Below are positions 1 to 9,835 of a stretch of 64,000 bases of DNA, piece after piece (position 1 is the stretch's first letter; the number at the start of each line of letters is the position of its first letter). The position numbers and the translations under genes were made by a program. A model generated the notes under the pieces. The model saw only the letters and a list, made by a program, of their open reading frames with translations. It was not told where the DNA came from and made no database searches. This DNA is from Angomonas deanei (taxonomy: Eukaryota; Euglenozoa; Kinetoplastea; Trypanosomatida; Trypanosomatidae). The stretch lies in the NCBI GenBank assembly GCA_903995115.1, contig LR877153.1, positions 372,001 through 436,000 of the forward strand, written 5' to 3'.

Positions 1-666
1 GAGGTACTCGCCGGTAACGTCGTCACGCAGGACCAGGCCAAGAACTTGATTGACGCCGGGGCGGACGGTATTCGCATCGGGATGGGCAGTGGCAGTATCT
101 GCATTACACAGGAGGTGCTCGCCTGTGGTCGGCCGCAGGGGACGGCGGTCTACAAGGTCTCCAAGTACTGCGCCTCGCGGGGGATCCCCACCACCGCCGA
201 CGGTGGACTGCGCACCGTCGGGGATATCTGCAAGGCCCTCGCGATTGGCGCCAACGTGGCCATGCTGGGCGGTATGCTCAGCGGCACCTCGGAGACCCCT
301 GGTGAGTTCTTCTTCAAGGACGGCCTGCGCCTGAAGGTGTACCGAGGGATGGGCTCTCTCGAGGCCATGACACAGGGGAAGGAGTCTGGCAAGCGGTACC
401 TCTCCGAGAACGAGGCGGTGCAGGTGGCGCAAGGGGTGTCGGGGCATGTCGTGGACAAGGGCTCCGTGGTGCGTCTGTTAGGGTATATTGCGAAGGGTCT
501 GCAGCAGTCCGCGCAGGACATTGGGGAGCCCAGCTTCGACGCCGTCCGCCGCAGCGTGTACGAGGGGCAGGTGCTCTTCAACCGCCGCTCTGCCACCGCG
601 CAGGCCGAGGGTGGCGTGCACTCCCTGCACAGCTACGATAAGAAGCTGTATGCCTCTAAGATGTAA
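1..666 (+). CDS. IMPDH: IMP dehydrogenase, C-terminal part (5' end outside window)
   Basis: The frame is open from base 1, so the gene begins upstream. IMPDH makes XMP from IMP using NAD, the rate-limiting step of guanine nucleotide synthesis. The fragment holds the catalytic loop, [13 protein letters not shown], whose Cys forms the thioimidate with IMP, preceded by the GADGIRIG strand and followed by ADGG and the [13 protein letters not shown] phosphate-binding region. The C-terminus is [11 protein letters not shown] fits a type 1 peroxisomal targeting signal, and trypanosomatid IMPDH is known to be glycosomal. GMP reductase shares much of the fold, but the GSGSIC loop and long C-terminal flap favour IMPDH. 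Confidence 0.93.
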   Translation, partial: EVLAGNVVTQDQAKNLIDAGADGIRIGMGSGSICITQEVLACGRPQGTAVYKVSKYCASRGIPTTADGGLRTVGDICKALAIGANVAMLGGMLSGTSETPGEFFFKDGLRLKVYRGMGSLEAMTQGKESGKRYLSENEAVQVAQGVSGHVVDKGSVVRLLGYIAKGLQQSAQDIGEPSFDAVRRSVYEGQVLFNRRSATAQAEGGVHSLHSYDKKLYASKM

Positions 667-1035
667 TGGACTGGGGAAATAATACTATTGACACGCCTCC
701 TTTTTTTAAAAAAAACTATGGAAGCATTTTTTTTTTTTTTACAAAAATTCATCATTAAAAAAAAAAAAAACACAATTCGATTAACGCTTTAACAAAACAA
801 AAATAAAATCCATTATATTAAAAACACACTTTTTAGACCATCATAATTAGTGTCAATTGACGTATTAAATGAATAGAAAAAAAAAATAAAAAAAATACCA
901 AAGTGAACTTTGCGGTTCGGTGGTTTGTTGTTTCGATGCATTCTGTAAACTTTTTTTTTTTACCGTTATTTTTTTTTTTCTAAAAAGTGTACTATATACT
1001 TTATTACAAAAAAAAAAAAAAAAGCACCACACCGA
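667..1035. other. Intergenic spacer
   Basis: AT-rich spacer with runs of T and A up to about 17 bases. It should contain the polyadenylation region of the IMPDH message and the splice acceptor of the next gene. An AG at 1023-1024, just before the ATG at 1036, is one candidate acceptor. No open reading frame or RNA gene recognised. Confidence 0.7.
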
Positions 1036-1965
1036 ATGCGCAATCGTCACAATAAAACAACGCCAATGAACTCAACCCCACCAGAAACCTCCACTCACTA
1101 CAATAACGTGAATGAGGAGAATTTTGAAACGGAAGCGCCCGCCACGCATCATCATCATCATCCTCATGCGGTAGTCGTCCACCACCCCAACCCCTGGGGC
1201 CTCTACCTCGGCCGCTGTCTCTACGCGATCGCGGACCACATCCCATACTTTATCATGTACCGCTTCTTCCCTAGTTTAGACGAGGAGCGCTTCAACGCCT
1301 TGCTGTCCCTCTCCAATCAGTATAACGTCCCCTACAAGAAGGAAGAGGTAGCGCATGTGCAGCTGCTGGGGTCGCTCTGGGAGGCACATCACAGGCTCTT
1401 CTTTCACCAGGATAAGATACCGTTTGTCGCGGCCCAGCACGCCGTGCATGTGGATTGGAAAGAAATGGGGTTCCAAGCGTCCGATCCCTCCACAGACTTC
1501 CGAGGCGGTGGACTGCTCTCCTTACAGCAGCTCTGTTACCTCGCCACGCACTATCCCACGGCCTGGACCAAAATGGCCGGCGGAGACTTCTTGCTGGCGG
1601 CGGCTGGGATTAATATTTCGATGCGATTGATCACCTTGTTGGGGTTGAACACTCGGAAGAATGTGCTGAATGCACAGCTACCGCCGACGTATACAAGGGT
1701 GACGGCACGAGTGCAGCTGGGGACGTGTCTGACGGACCCTCCGCTAGAAAGTGAAAATGAAAATAGTAAGGATGCCGTGGCGCTACGTCGTCTCAATGAA
1801 GTGTACTGTGTCTACTTGGAACTATTATTCCGGGAGTGGCAAAAGTCGGATAAGAATATATTAACGTTTAACACGTTGTTGATGGAGACGTATGAGGAGG
1901 CGGAACGGCTGCTCTGCTTGGCGCCCTCTGTGGAACAGTTCCGGGTGCTGGCCTTGGAACAGTAA
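1036..1965 (+). CDS. ELMO-domain protein (ELMOD-like Arf-family GAP)
   Basis: 309 aa. ELMOD proteins act as GTPase-activating proteins for Arf/Arl GTPases. The signature is clear at residues 138-160: W, three residues, GFQ, then SDPSTDFRG and GGLLSL, matching the ELMOD GAP motif W-x3-GFQ-x3-P-xTDFRG-x-G. A preceding helix (LWEAHHRLF) and a downstream YLATHYP segment also fit. The first 55 residues are low complexity with a short His tract (ATHHHHHPH), probably disordered. A second in-frame ATG at 1066 could be the start. Neighbours are unrelated. The role is inferred from the family; the Arf partner is unknown. Confidence 0.85.
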   Translation: MRNRHNKTTPMNSTPPETSTHYNNVNEENFETEAPATHHHHHPHAVVVHHPNPWGLYLGRCLYAIADHIPYFIMYRFFPSLDEERFNALLSLSNQYNVPYKKEEVAHVQLLGSLWEAHHRLFFHQDKIPFVAAQHAVHVDWKEMGFQASDPSTDFRGGGLLSLQQLCYLATHYPTAWTKMAGGDFLLAAAGINISMRLITLLGLNTRKNVLNAQLPPTYTRVTARVQLGTCLTDPPLESENENSKDAVALRRLNEVYCVYLELLFREWQKSDKNILTFNTLLMETYEEAERLLCLAPSVEQFRVLALEQ

Positions 1966-2170
1966 ATAATAATACACATGTTCGTATGTTATGGAATGAA
2001 AGAAATATAAAAAAAAAAAAAAAAATGTGCTCCTTCGTTTGCTTTTTTTTTCTCATTTTATGTCTACTCATTTTTGAGTGGTGTTCACTACTGTTCCGAG
2101 AAAAAGTTTAAAAAAAAAATCGTGGAAAATTTACATTCCTTAATCAGACGAAGGGATGACTAATGGTAAT

Positions 2171-2197
2171 TCTTTTTTTTCTCTCCCACTCTTTTAG
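2171..2197 (+). promoter_or_regulatory. Trans-splice acceptor (pyrimidine tract + AG)
   Basis: A strong pyrimidine tract (T8 followed by CTCTCCCACTCTTTT) ends in AG at 2196-2197. An ATG at 2163 lies upstream of this acceptor and would be removed, so the mature message should start translation at 2220, 22 nt downstream. Confidence 0.65.
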
Positions 2198-2219
2198 ACT
2201 TCACCGAAAAAAGAAAAAA

Positions 2220-3293
2220 ATGAAACGAGGTCGTAAAAAAAGCACCAAAACCGAAAATTCTCCCATCAAGATTATCAAATCAGAAAACGGAATAGAAACA
2301 CAACCCAACGTTCATTCCTCCCAGCACATCAATACCTGTGTCTTGCGAAGATTACAAGACGACTGCCTACTCCTGTACCCGCCAGACGAGTCCCCACACG
2401 TGTTGCTCCTACAGGAGGAGGAAGAACCGATCCACCCTCGTACCATCACCTGGCAAGGAATGGCTCTCACCTCCATGTTGCTGACCGCTGGATACATCCA
2501 GTGGACCGTAGCGCCCACTGTCGTGCAGGTCGTACCGCTAGGGCTGACACAGCGACTGTCCACCATCCTAACGGAACAGGGTAATAACTCACTGCAGGGG
2601 GTGTTTCCTATCAGTGAAGCCGATGACAGTTTTTATCAATACTTTTCAAAATCGATTCATCAGTTTAACCATCAAAATACGGAAAGCGAAACTATAAAGA
2701 ATGCTAAAAAGTTCATTCAAAAGATGATTTCGGTGGAGTCACTTTCCAGCACGGCCACGGCGCTATTGCCTGGACTACCGGAAGTATGGTTGGACTGTGT
2801 CTGTGTCGGTTATCCCAGCTTTATTCACGAAGGGAATCAAAAGAAGAGTCAGGAAGAGGAGCATTGGCAGTCGTTGGTGCAGGTAGTGCCATCTGCAGAG
2901 AAACTGGCCGCTGTCATTGATAAAAGATGCGCTCCTCAGTATAATAATAATAATAATGTTATTTGGTATGTCGTCTGTTATCTTCACGGCGCGCCGAACG
3001 AGAATCAGAATTATCAGAATCAGTATCTCTTTTATGTGCTGCCCAGCAGTTTGCTGGTACAGCGGTGTGTCCTCAAGGTAGGGTATGCAAACCTCATGCC
3101 GTCCGCCAGACCAGCCGCCGCGCGTACCGCCTCTGGAATGATGGAATGGTTAAAAATATGTGTGACGGCCGTTTTGGACGAATACAATCAGAATAAAGAT
3201 TCAGAGGAAGAATTTCGGTTTGAGGTGAAGGAACTGCCGTGGAAGAGGGAGACGGAGGTGGGTCTGTGCTCCGCTGCTGCACTTCAATCATAA
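2220..3293 (+). CDS. Hypothetical protein
   Basis: 357 aa from the ATG at 2220; a longer frame from 2163 is excluded by the splice acceptor at 2196-2197. The N-terminus is strongly basic (MKRGRKKSTKTE), suggesting nuclear or RNA contact. The body has beta-strand-like hydrophobic stretches such as TWQGMALTSMLLTAGY and VIWYVVCYLHG, with Asn-rich low-complexity linkers near residue 244. There is no signal peptide or clear membrane segment, and I recognise no family. The C-terminal third (MMEWLKICVTAVLDEY) is probably helical. The Asn runs reflect AAT triplet expansion also seen in the kinase gene at 6308. Confidence 0.7.
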   Translation: MKRGRKKSTKTENSPIKIIKSENGIETQPNVHSSQHINTCVLRRLQDDCLLLYPPDESPHVLLLQEEEEPIHPRTITWQGMALTSMLLTAGYIQWTVAPTVVQVVPLGLTQRLSTILTEQGNNSLQGVFPISEADDSFYQYFSKSIHQFNHQNTESETIKNAKKFIQKMISVESLSSTATALLPGLPEVWLDCVCVGYPSFIHEGNQKKSQEEEHWQSLVQVVPSAEKLAAVIDKRCAPQYNNNNNVIWYVVCYLHGAPNENQNYQNQYLFYVLPSSLLVQRCVLKVGYANLMPSARPAAARTASGMMEWLKICVTAVLDEYNQNKDSEEEFRFEVKELPWKRETEVGLCSAAALQS

Positions 3294-3507
3294 GAACTAC
3301 AGATATTATTTTTGTTATTGCTCTGCTAATGAATGGTGTGTGTTTGCTATTTTTTTGTTGTTGTTGTTGTTGTTGATCTGATAAATTTTTATAATTGTTT
3401 CCTGGCCTTACATAAAATATCTCTGTTTCTCTCTCTTTACTATTGCAGTGAGTCATTTATTTCTTATTTTTGTTTTTTATTAGGTATTATCCATAAAAAA
3501 AAAGGAA

Positions 3508-5263
3508 ATGGACCCTCTCGAACGTAACAGTGACGAAGGAAAAGAAAAAAAGTACAACTACTACAAAGGCTTCTTCGATGCGGAGAAGCGACGGGAGGTC
3601 GTCAACCACGAACCCACGCTAGGTCAATCCATCTTTGCCGCCTGCCTCTCCGCCGTCCCCATCGCCCTCCTCCTCTACTTTGTCTCCCGCAGCTACACCA
3701 GGGCGAAGGTGGATATGCAGAACCCCAACAGCATGTATGGTCAGATGCGGAAGAATATGCAGCGCATGATGAACCCAGCGGGGGAGCGCGACTTCAGGGT
3801 GACGGTGAAGGACACCACCTTTGACGACGTGGTCGGTATCCCGGAGGCGGTTGCGGAGGTGGAGCAGTATGTTAACTTCCTCCGTACGCCAGAGAAGTTC
3901 ACCCGGCTGGGGGGCCGGCTGCCCAAAGGGTGTATCCTCACGGGCGGCCCAGGGATAGGGAAGACGCTGCTGGCCAAGGCGGTGGCAGGGGAGGCGGAGG
4001 TGCCCTTCTTCAGCTGCAGCGGCGCGGACTTTATCGAGGTGTACGCGGGGTTCAGGCCCCAAGCGCGTGCGAGAGTTGTTCGCGGAGGCTAAAAAAGCGG
4101 CACCGTCTGTCATCTTTATTGATGAGATTGACGCGGTGGGGTCACGCAGCAGCGGCGGGGCGATGGGCCTCAGTGGGGAGGAGAACCGTACGATCAATCA
4201 GCTGCTAGCAGAGCTGGACGGACTAGAAGCAAATGAGGCAGTGGTCGTCTTCGCGGCGACCAACTTTGTGGATAACTTGGATAAAGCTTTACTCCGCGAG
4301 GGACGCTTCGACCGCAAGGTGGAGCTGCCCATGCCAGACAAGGAGGCACGACAGGAGGTGTTTGAGTTTTTTCTCAACAAGGTGGTGAGCGATAATGCGA
4401 GCGCCATGTCCCGTCAGCTAGCGGAGCTCACCCCTGGTGTCTCCCCGGCCACGATTGCCGCGATTGTGAACGAGGCTGCCTTGAGCGCGGCGGTAAAGGA
4501 TAAACCCACCGTCACCGTCGCCGACCTTTTCCCTGCCATCGACGACGTGTTAGTCGGGAAGAAGCACCGTAACCGCATGAGCGAAGACGCCGCCCGCCGT
4601 GTGGCCCTCCATGAGAGCGGTCACACCCTCGTGGCGTGGCTGCTACCGGAGCAGAGTGACGTCGTCAAGGTCTCCATCATCCCCCGCGGTCAGGCGGCGG
4701 GCTTCACGCAGCAGGTGGGACGAGAGGTCCTCGACATGCCCACCGAGTTCTCCCTCTTCACCGATATCTGTGTCATGCTCGGAGGTCGGCTGGCGGAGCT
4801 CACCGAGCACACGGACCTCACGACAGGGGCGCAGGACGACTACCAGCGCGCCACCGCTAACGCGGTCAATCAGTTCCTCGCTTTTGGCATGTCCCAGCAG
4901 GTGGGACTGCTCTCCTACGAACCGCAGCGGCTCAGTGAGGGACGCATGTATCAGAAGCACTCCGACGAGGCGCAGGTGGCGGCAGAGAAGGAGGCCGCCC
5001 TCCTCGTGGGGGTCGCCTACCGCTACGTGCAGCAGCTCCTGCAAGACCACAAGGAGGCGCTCCAGAAAGTAGCCGCGGAACTGTTTGAGAAGAAGCAGTT
5101 GTTAAAAGAGGACTTGGAGCGACTTTTAGGGCCGAAGCGGACGGTAGAGATCAGTCAAGAGGCACGGGCGGCACTGAGGCGGTTTACCACGCTATCCGAG
5201 GAGGCCGCGTTGAAGAAAAAGACATCGCGTGAGGCACTTCTTCAGGAGCCCAGCATTGCGTAA
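3508..5263 (+). CDS. FtsH/Yme1-type mitochondrial AAA zinc protease (one frame break)
   Basis: Membrane-anchored ATP-dependent metalloprotease that degrades misfolded inner-membrane proteins. Order: one membrane segment (about residues 47-62), AAA module with Walker A GGPGIGKT, Walker [12 protein letters not shown], the arginine-finger region [10 protein letters not shown], and the zinc protease site HESGH (HExxH) with a downstream [11 protein letters not shown] acidic ligand region. The frame shifts by +1 near 4050. Before the break the protein reads FIEVYAG; after it, [13 protein letters not shown]. Removing one T from the TTC near there restores a standard FtsH sequence. This is a host gene, so either an assembly error or a recent mutation. 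A single membrane segment leaves i-AAA versus m-AAA open. Confidence 0.85.
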
Positions 5264-5580
5264 CAATATGAGGAAATATTATACAAATAAAAAATAAAAA
5301 AATCTTCACAGTTAGTACTCTTTTTTTTTTTTTTTGAGAAATACAATATTATTACGATGATCTTTAAAGATATCCATTATTTACATATTTACTTATACAC
5401 CAATGATGATTTACAAACATAAAAGGTGTATGACTAAAAACAGAATTAAAGTATACAAAAAAAACAAAAAAAAAAAGAATTGTCTTTTGCTTGAAATCAT
5501 TCGAGAGAGACTACGCACACACAAAAAAAAAAAAAAATCTCTCCATTATTATGATTAGTCAAACAAAAAAAAAAAACAGT
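5264..5580. other. Intergenic spacer
   Basis: AT-rich, with poly-A and poly-T runs and no credible gene. An in-frame extension upstream of the SRP19 ATG (from 5491) is lysine-rich low complexity and probably untranslated. AG at 5578-5579 is a possible splice acceptor very near the start codon. Confidence 0.6.
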
Positions 5581-6142
5581 ATGGACCCGGTAGTATCCCC
5601 CGAGGAAGCCACCGGTGTCACTGACGCCACCCAGGGCGGTATCCGTGTTGCCTTTGATCGCAAAAACTACGACAAGACCCGCTACAAGACCATCTACGCG
5701 CAGTACATTGACGCCGACCTCACCCCTAGCGAGGGACGGCGGATCGGCAAGGCACACAGGGGATAAGCGGTGAAGAACCCGCACATACAGGAGGTGGTGC
5801 TGGCTGCGTATGAGTTAGGGTATAGAGACTTCTTCGTGGAGCGCCGTAAGTCGCTGCCGTGCCTGCAGGGAAGTGAAAAGTTCCCCATCGTCCCCCGTGA
5901 CTGTCTCAAGATTGCGCTAACAGAGCCGGAGGATAAACATTACATTAAGAAAAGTGAGTTTGACCACCAGACGAGGGCCCCGTTGATCGACGATATTCCC
6001 AATAAACAAGTGTTTCTGAAGCGGGTGGCGGCGATCATTAAAGGTCGTGTGGGGGAGCGGCCCGCCGCACCCGTCGGTAGCGGAGATCATAGCGGCTGTG
6101 CCGGGCGGTCAGCCGCAACCGAAAAAGAAGGGTGGGAAGTAA
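5581..6142 (+). CDS. SRP19: Signal recognition particle 19 kDa subunit, frame disrupted
   Basis: SRP19 binds helices 6 and 8 of 7SL RNA and lets SRP54 assemble. Diagnostic segments: a YKTIYAQYID strand, then LTPSEGRRIGK, then AVKNPHIQEVVLAAYELG, matching the SRP19 core IYP-x-Y-x-EGRRI...AV-x-NP. The ending in the shifted frame, PQPKKKGGK and stop at 6140-6142, is the usual Lys/Gly tail. Two disruptions are visible: an in-frame TAA at 5764-5766 between GKAHRG and AVKNP, and a +1 shift near 6053 in a CCC run. Without that shift the frame would run on into spacer. Either sequence error or a decaying copy; a second intact gene elsewhere is likely if it is decaying. Confidence 0.8.
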
Positions 6143-6307
6143 AAAAAAAATTACTAATGATAACAATAATGTTTAATGCAACAACAATAAAACAAACTAG
6201 ATGTGCTTGTCTTATCGAGGTGGTAGAGCAAGAAACCGTCCTTTGTTATTCTTGTTCATTTATCATACATTATCTCTCCTTTCTTTATTTTTATTTACTG
6301 GTAGCGT

Positions 6308-7303
6308 ATGTCATACCAACAAACGCTTATTAGAGTAGAGTACGATGATATTGAAATATTAGAAAATGACTCCCTAAAAAATAGACGTTTACAGCTCATT
6401 CGCCTGAAAAATGAAGGCAATGATAAAATGTATTTAATGAAGGAAGTACACAAAAATAAAGAAGACGACCAATTTGACTTGGAAGAACGAATTCATTTTA
6501 TTGAAAAAGTGGAACAGGCAAGAAGTGAAAATAATAAACATAAAAATGAAAAAGTGCAAGTGTACGTTGGTATTCTTATTCAGAGTGCACACTGTTTTGC
6601 TTGGATCACACTTTATAAACCTCATTATATAAGTTTACACGACGTCATGACCGACAAGGAATTATCGTTTTCGTTATTTTCTGAAAATAAGAAAAGAAGT
6701 TACTGTGCCGCTATCGTGCGTCAGCTGGGAGAGGCCTTGTCCTTCCTACACGAGGAGGCGGGTGCCGTGCATGGAGACCTGAGCCTGCGTAACATCCTCA
6801 TTCGCCTTCCTGATGAAAATAATAATAATAATAATAATAGTTCAACGATAGAAGTAAAGTTGATTGATTGGGAAAATGGATTTCTCTCCAATAATAATAA
6901 TGATAATAGTATTATTGGGCGGAGTGATACCACCACACTGTACGGCCCACCGGAGCGACTTTTACACTTGAATGATAATCATCATAATGGTTTAACTTCT
7001 GTTGACGTGTGGGCCTTGGGGATCATTGTCTTCCAACTTTACACCGAAAAGGTAAATGTCTATCCGTTGTTTGACATTGTCGATTCTAATAATATGTTTC
7101 AGTTTATGTCGGACTTGAGTGCGTTTGTTCATTCTTCTCATGCGATTGAAAACGTGATTCAACAACAAATCATGCACTATGATAAAAAGAATAAAGATTC
7201 AACGCGTGTCATTTCGTTTATAACAAAGTGTCTGCAAATAGATCCGAATAATCGTTCCTCTGTGGAGGAATTAATGAAAGAGGAAAATTTTCCGTTTTTT
7301 TGA
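6308..7303 (+). CDS. Divergent protein kinase, Asn-rich
   Basis: 331 aa. Kinase hallmarks in order: candidate ATP-binding Lys in YLMKEV (about residue 45), catalytic loop HGDLSLRNIL (residue 155 on, HRD replaced by HGD but Asp and Asn kept), metal-binding LIDWENG (DFG replaced by DWE, Asp kept), activation-segment end YGPPERL (APE-like), and VDVWALGIIVFQLYTE for subdomain IX. No glycine-rich loop is evident. Poly-Asn inserts interrupt the loop after the catalytic segment. It may be active, as the key Asp, Asn and Asp remain, but the missing P-loop leaves room for a pseudokinase. Family not assigned. The coding sequence is more AT-rich than its neighbours. Confidence 0.8.
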   Translation: MSYQQTLIRVEYDDIEILENDSLKNRRLQLIRLKNEGNDKMYLMKEVHKNKEDDQFDLEERIHFIEKVEQARSENNKHKNEKVQVYVGILIQSAHCFAWITLYKPHYISLHDVMTDKELSFSLFSENKKRSYCAAIVRQLGEALSFLHEEAGAVHGDLSLRNILIRLPDENNNNNNNSSTIEVKLIDWENGFLSNNNNDNSIIGRSDTTTLYGPPERLLHLNDNHHNGLTSVDVWALGIIVFQLYTEKVNVYPLFDIVDSNNMFQFMSDLSAFVHSSHAIENVIQQQIMHYDKKNKDSTRVISFITKCLQIDPNNRSSVEELMKEENFPFF

Positions 7304-7478
7304 TGCACAAAAAGTTTGTGTAAACTGCTAACGAGTATTTGAATCATGTGTATTTAGCTTTTTAATGGTTTGTAATCTTTTTTTAAAAATCTGCTCGTGA
7401 TATTTCCTTTTACTATTACTTTTTTTTTTTTTTCCCGCCACCATCAAAAAAGCAAAAAAAAAAAAAATAGCAACAGTA

Positions 7479-8378
7479 ATGAATCGAATCGTTACCATTA
7501 ACGCGGGTGGAAAACTATTCCAGACCTATCACTCCACCCTCACCCGGTACCCCAGCACCAAGTTTGCCCAGCTGTTCCACCAAAGTAGCCAACCAGAAAA
7601 CAAAACACCACTAGAACAGGAGCAAGTGTTTCTAGACGTCCACCCAAAGGTGTTTGAGTCCGTGCTGGGATTTCTTCGTAGTGGCGGACCGCTGCGGCTG
7701 CCGACCGGCGACCCTCAGCTCCGTGCCTCTCTGCTCGCCCAGCTGGAGCAGTGGGAACTACTCTCCGCCGCCTTCCCTTCCACCCAGGAAGAAGGAAAGG
7801 GGGCAGAGGAAGAGGGATCTGTCCTCCCTGATGTCTGTGTCGTACAGCTGTGTGATCACCTGCAGCACGATCAAGGGGTGAAGCGACACGCCATGACGAT
7901 TACCTACGGCAGCGATGGGTTCCACCTGCGGGAGCTCACCCGGCGTATCCGGCATGACCTCAACGGGCAGCTCTCCTCCACGTTTTGGCAGTGTTATCAG
8001 ACAGGGGAGCGGGCGGCCTTCTTCACGACGACCAAAGTGGCGAACGGCGCGGCCGATATTCTCACCACCTCCATCACGCAGCAGGTGATCACGCACACGG
8101 AAGGGATGGGGTACCACCTCGTCAGCTCCTACGTGACCCTCAGCCCTGACGTCGTGCACACCAGCGTGCGCATGCTCATTCATAACTTTATCTTCCGGCG
8201 GGTGCAGCTGGGGACGCTAGAGATGGGGGACGCGGAGCAGCTGATGCAGCACGGTGGTGGTGAGGAGGAAGAATTAGAAACGTTTGTGAACTTTGAGGAA
8301 AGGCCGGTGGGACCTCAGAAGCACCTGGCACAGCCCACCACCCCAGCGGAGGGTACACGCTCCTCTAGCATATGGTAA
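7479..8378 (+). CDS. BTB/POZ (T1/KCTD-type) domain protein
   Basis: 299 aa. The N-terminus is a T1-type BTB fold: VTINAGGKLFQTYHSTLTRYP, then the FLDVHPKVFESVLGFLRSG stretch typical of KCTD and potassium-channel tetramerisation domains. These domains form oligomers and often serve as cullin-3 substrate adaptors. After a Glu-rich linker (about residues 105-115) comes a second region, roughly residues 120-250, with beta-strand character that I do not recognise. The tail is acidic and disordered. Start ATG 7479 follows a short A-rich leader. No membrane segment, so it is not a channel itself. The adaptor role is an inference. Confidence 0.8.
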   Translation: MNRIVTINAGGKLFQTYHSTLTRYPSTKFAQLFHQSSQPENKTPLEQEQVFLDVHPKVFESVLGFLRSGGPLRLPTGDPQLRASLLAQLEQWELLSAAFPSTQEEGKGAEEEGSVLPDVCVVQLCDHLQHDQGVKRHAMTITYGSDGFHLRELTRRIRHDLNGQLSSTFWQCYQTGERAAFFTTTKVANGAADILTTSITQQVITHTEGMGYHLVSSYVTLSPDVVHTSVRMLIHNFIFRRVQLGTLEMGDAEQLMQHGGGEEEELETFVNFEERPVGPQKHLAQPTTPAEGTRSSSIW

Positions 8379-8608
8379 GGGGCAATAAAAGGAAAGAAAA
8401 GTAAACTCTCACATATATAACACTAAAGAAATAACGAATTGAAAAAAAAAACAAGTATACTGTATTGTTATTTAAAAACTATATTTTTCTCGTTCACAGA
8501 CTAAAATTGTATTCATTCCTTTTCTTTTCTGCTTTTCATTTTATTAATATTTTTGATGTAGATTAATAATAATAATAATAGTAATCATAATAACCACCCA
8601 CACCGGTG

Positions 8609-9835
8609 ATGGTCACTCGTTATCTTGTCCTATGTGTGCTCATCCTGCTAGGGACCGTCCAGGCGGCTGACTTTGTATTTTACACGGCCCCCAAGGGTCA
8701 GCCCTGCGCGGACGGGGAGGACCTCCGCCTCGTCAACAACACCATCTACAATGCCTTTCGGGATCACCTCTACAGCCTTGGAAACAATAAGATGGGTCGT
8801 CTGGCCAAAGCGGTGACCACCACCCACACTGGTCTCCTTGGTCAGTATACCATCAACTGGGACAACTCCGACGGAAAGTTGATTTATAAGAAGCCGTTTG
8901 TCTTGAGTGGTTCCTTCGGCTGTCCCTTCCCGAAGAATACGGAACTCTCCTTGTTGGAGAGCAAGACGGAAGCGGTGTTTATCAGTCTTCCAACCACCAA
9001 GAATCCTCTCTTGAGCGGTCGCACGCCGGCCGTCAACCCACTCAGCAGGGCGGGCGACTGTAGCAGTGAAAGGGATTCAAACCCACTTCTCCTTACCGTT
9101 AAGGAACCCACTGAGGAGGATGAGACCTGGTGTGTAACGCAGTCGGATAGCAGCAGCAAAGGCACCGATGTCAGCGAGGATAAGCCCGCCGACAGCAGCA
9201 GCAAGGGCACGGCTGGCGACAGCAGCAGCAGCCACAAGGGGAAGGAGAGTAGCGACAAGGGCACCGGCGACAGCAGTAGCAGCACTCACAGTGACGGCGG
9301 GAAGGGCAGCACTGGTCACACCAAGAATGAAGAAAAGGATGACGGAGGGTTCCCCGGTTGGGCAGTGGCCATTATTGTCATTGGCATAATACTCGTGGCG
9401 GTCGTCGTGTTCCTCATCCTCTTCTTCTGCTGTGGGTGCTTCCGTTGCTGTTGTTGCGCCGACGACGGCGAGGAGGACAGCTCCGAGAAATCGGTTGACA
9501 CGGAGCCGGTGAAGCCCCTCACGTCACAAACAAACATGCTACTCACGCAGGACTGTCGGGACAGCGAGCACCTCCGCCGTAGACAGCGCAGCGTGGCAAG
9601 ACGCATGTCAGGTGACTTCATGACAGAGGACGAGAGCCTGCGACTGCACTTGTTGCGGCACGCGAGCACGGCGGACCGGGAGTATGGTCCCTTCATCACC
9701 TCCGATGGTGAGAGCAACAGCGAAGATGACGAGCCGGGTAGCTTCTCCTACACCGACGGTCGTGGGTACTACAGTAGCCGAGGCAGCAGTAGAAGCCGAG
9801 GCAGCAGCGAGTTTAGCGGTTACGGCCGCTATTAA
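8609..9835 (+). CDS. Type I membrane surface protein, family member 1
   Basis: 408 aa from ATG 8609. Signal peptide at residues 1-20 (YLVLCVLILLGTVQA, cut before AD), then an ectodomain with spaced cysteines (PCADGEDLRLVN, GCPF, a later DCSS and WCVTQ). A low-complexity stalk of DSSSKG-type repeats follows (about residues 180-245). The membrane helix GWAVAIIVIGIILVAVVVF leads into a Cys cluster FFCCGCFRCCCC, probably palmitoylated. The cytoplasmic tail has FMTEDESLRLHLLR and EYGPF, the latter fitting a Yxx-phi sorting signal. These blocks recur in the genes at 10512, 12735 and 16196. No enzymatic motif. Possibly related to surface families of free-living bodonids (unverified). Confidence 0.85.
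   Translation: MVTRYLVLCVLILLGTVQAADFVFYTAPKGQPCADGEDLRLVNNTIYNAFRDHLYSLGNNKMGRLAKAVTTTHTGLLGQYTINWDNSDGKLIYKKPFVLSGSFGCPFPKNTELSLLESKTEAVFISLPTTKNPLLSGRTPAVNPLSRAGDCSSERDSNPLLLTVKEPTEEDETWCVTQSDSSSKGTDVSEDKPADSSSKGTAGDSSSSHKGKESSDKGTGDSSSSTHSDGGKGSTGHTKNEEKDDGGFPGWAVAIIVIGIILVAVVVFLILFFCCGCFRCCCCADDGEEDSSEKSVDTEPVKPLTSQTNMLLTQDCRDSEHLRRRQRSVARRMSGDFMTEDESLRLHLLRHASTADREYGPFITSDGESNSEDDEPGSFSYTDGRGYYSSRGSSRSRGSSEFSGYGRY

Noticed and set aside
5581-6142. Stop-codon reassignment (as in Blastocrithidia) to explain the TAA in SRP19
   Set aside because: Other genes end cleanly at TAA, TAG and TGA and contain no internal stops in conserved regions.
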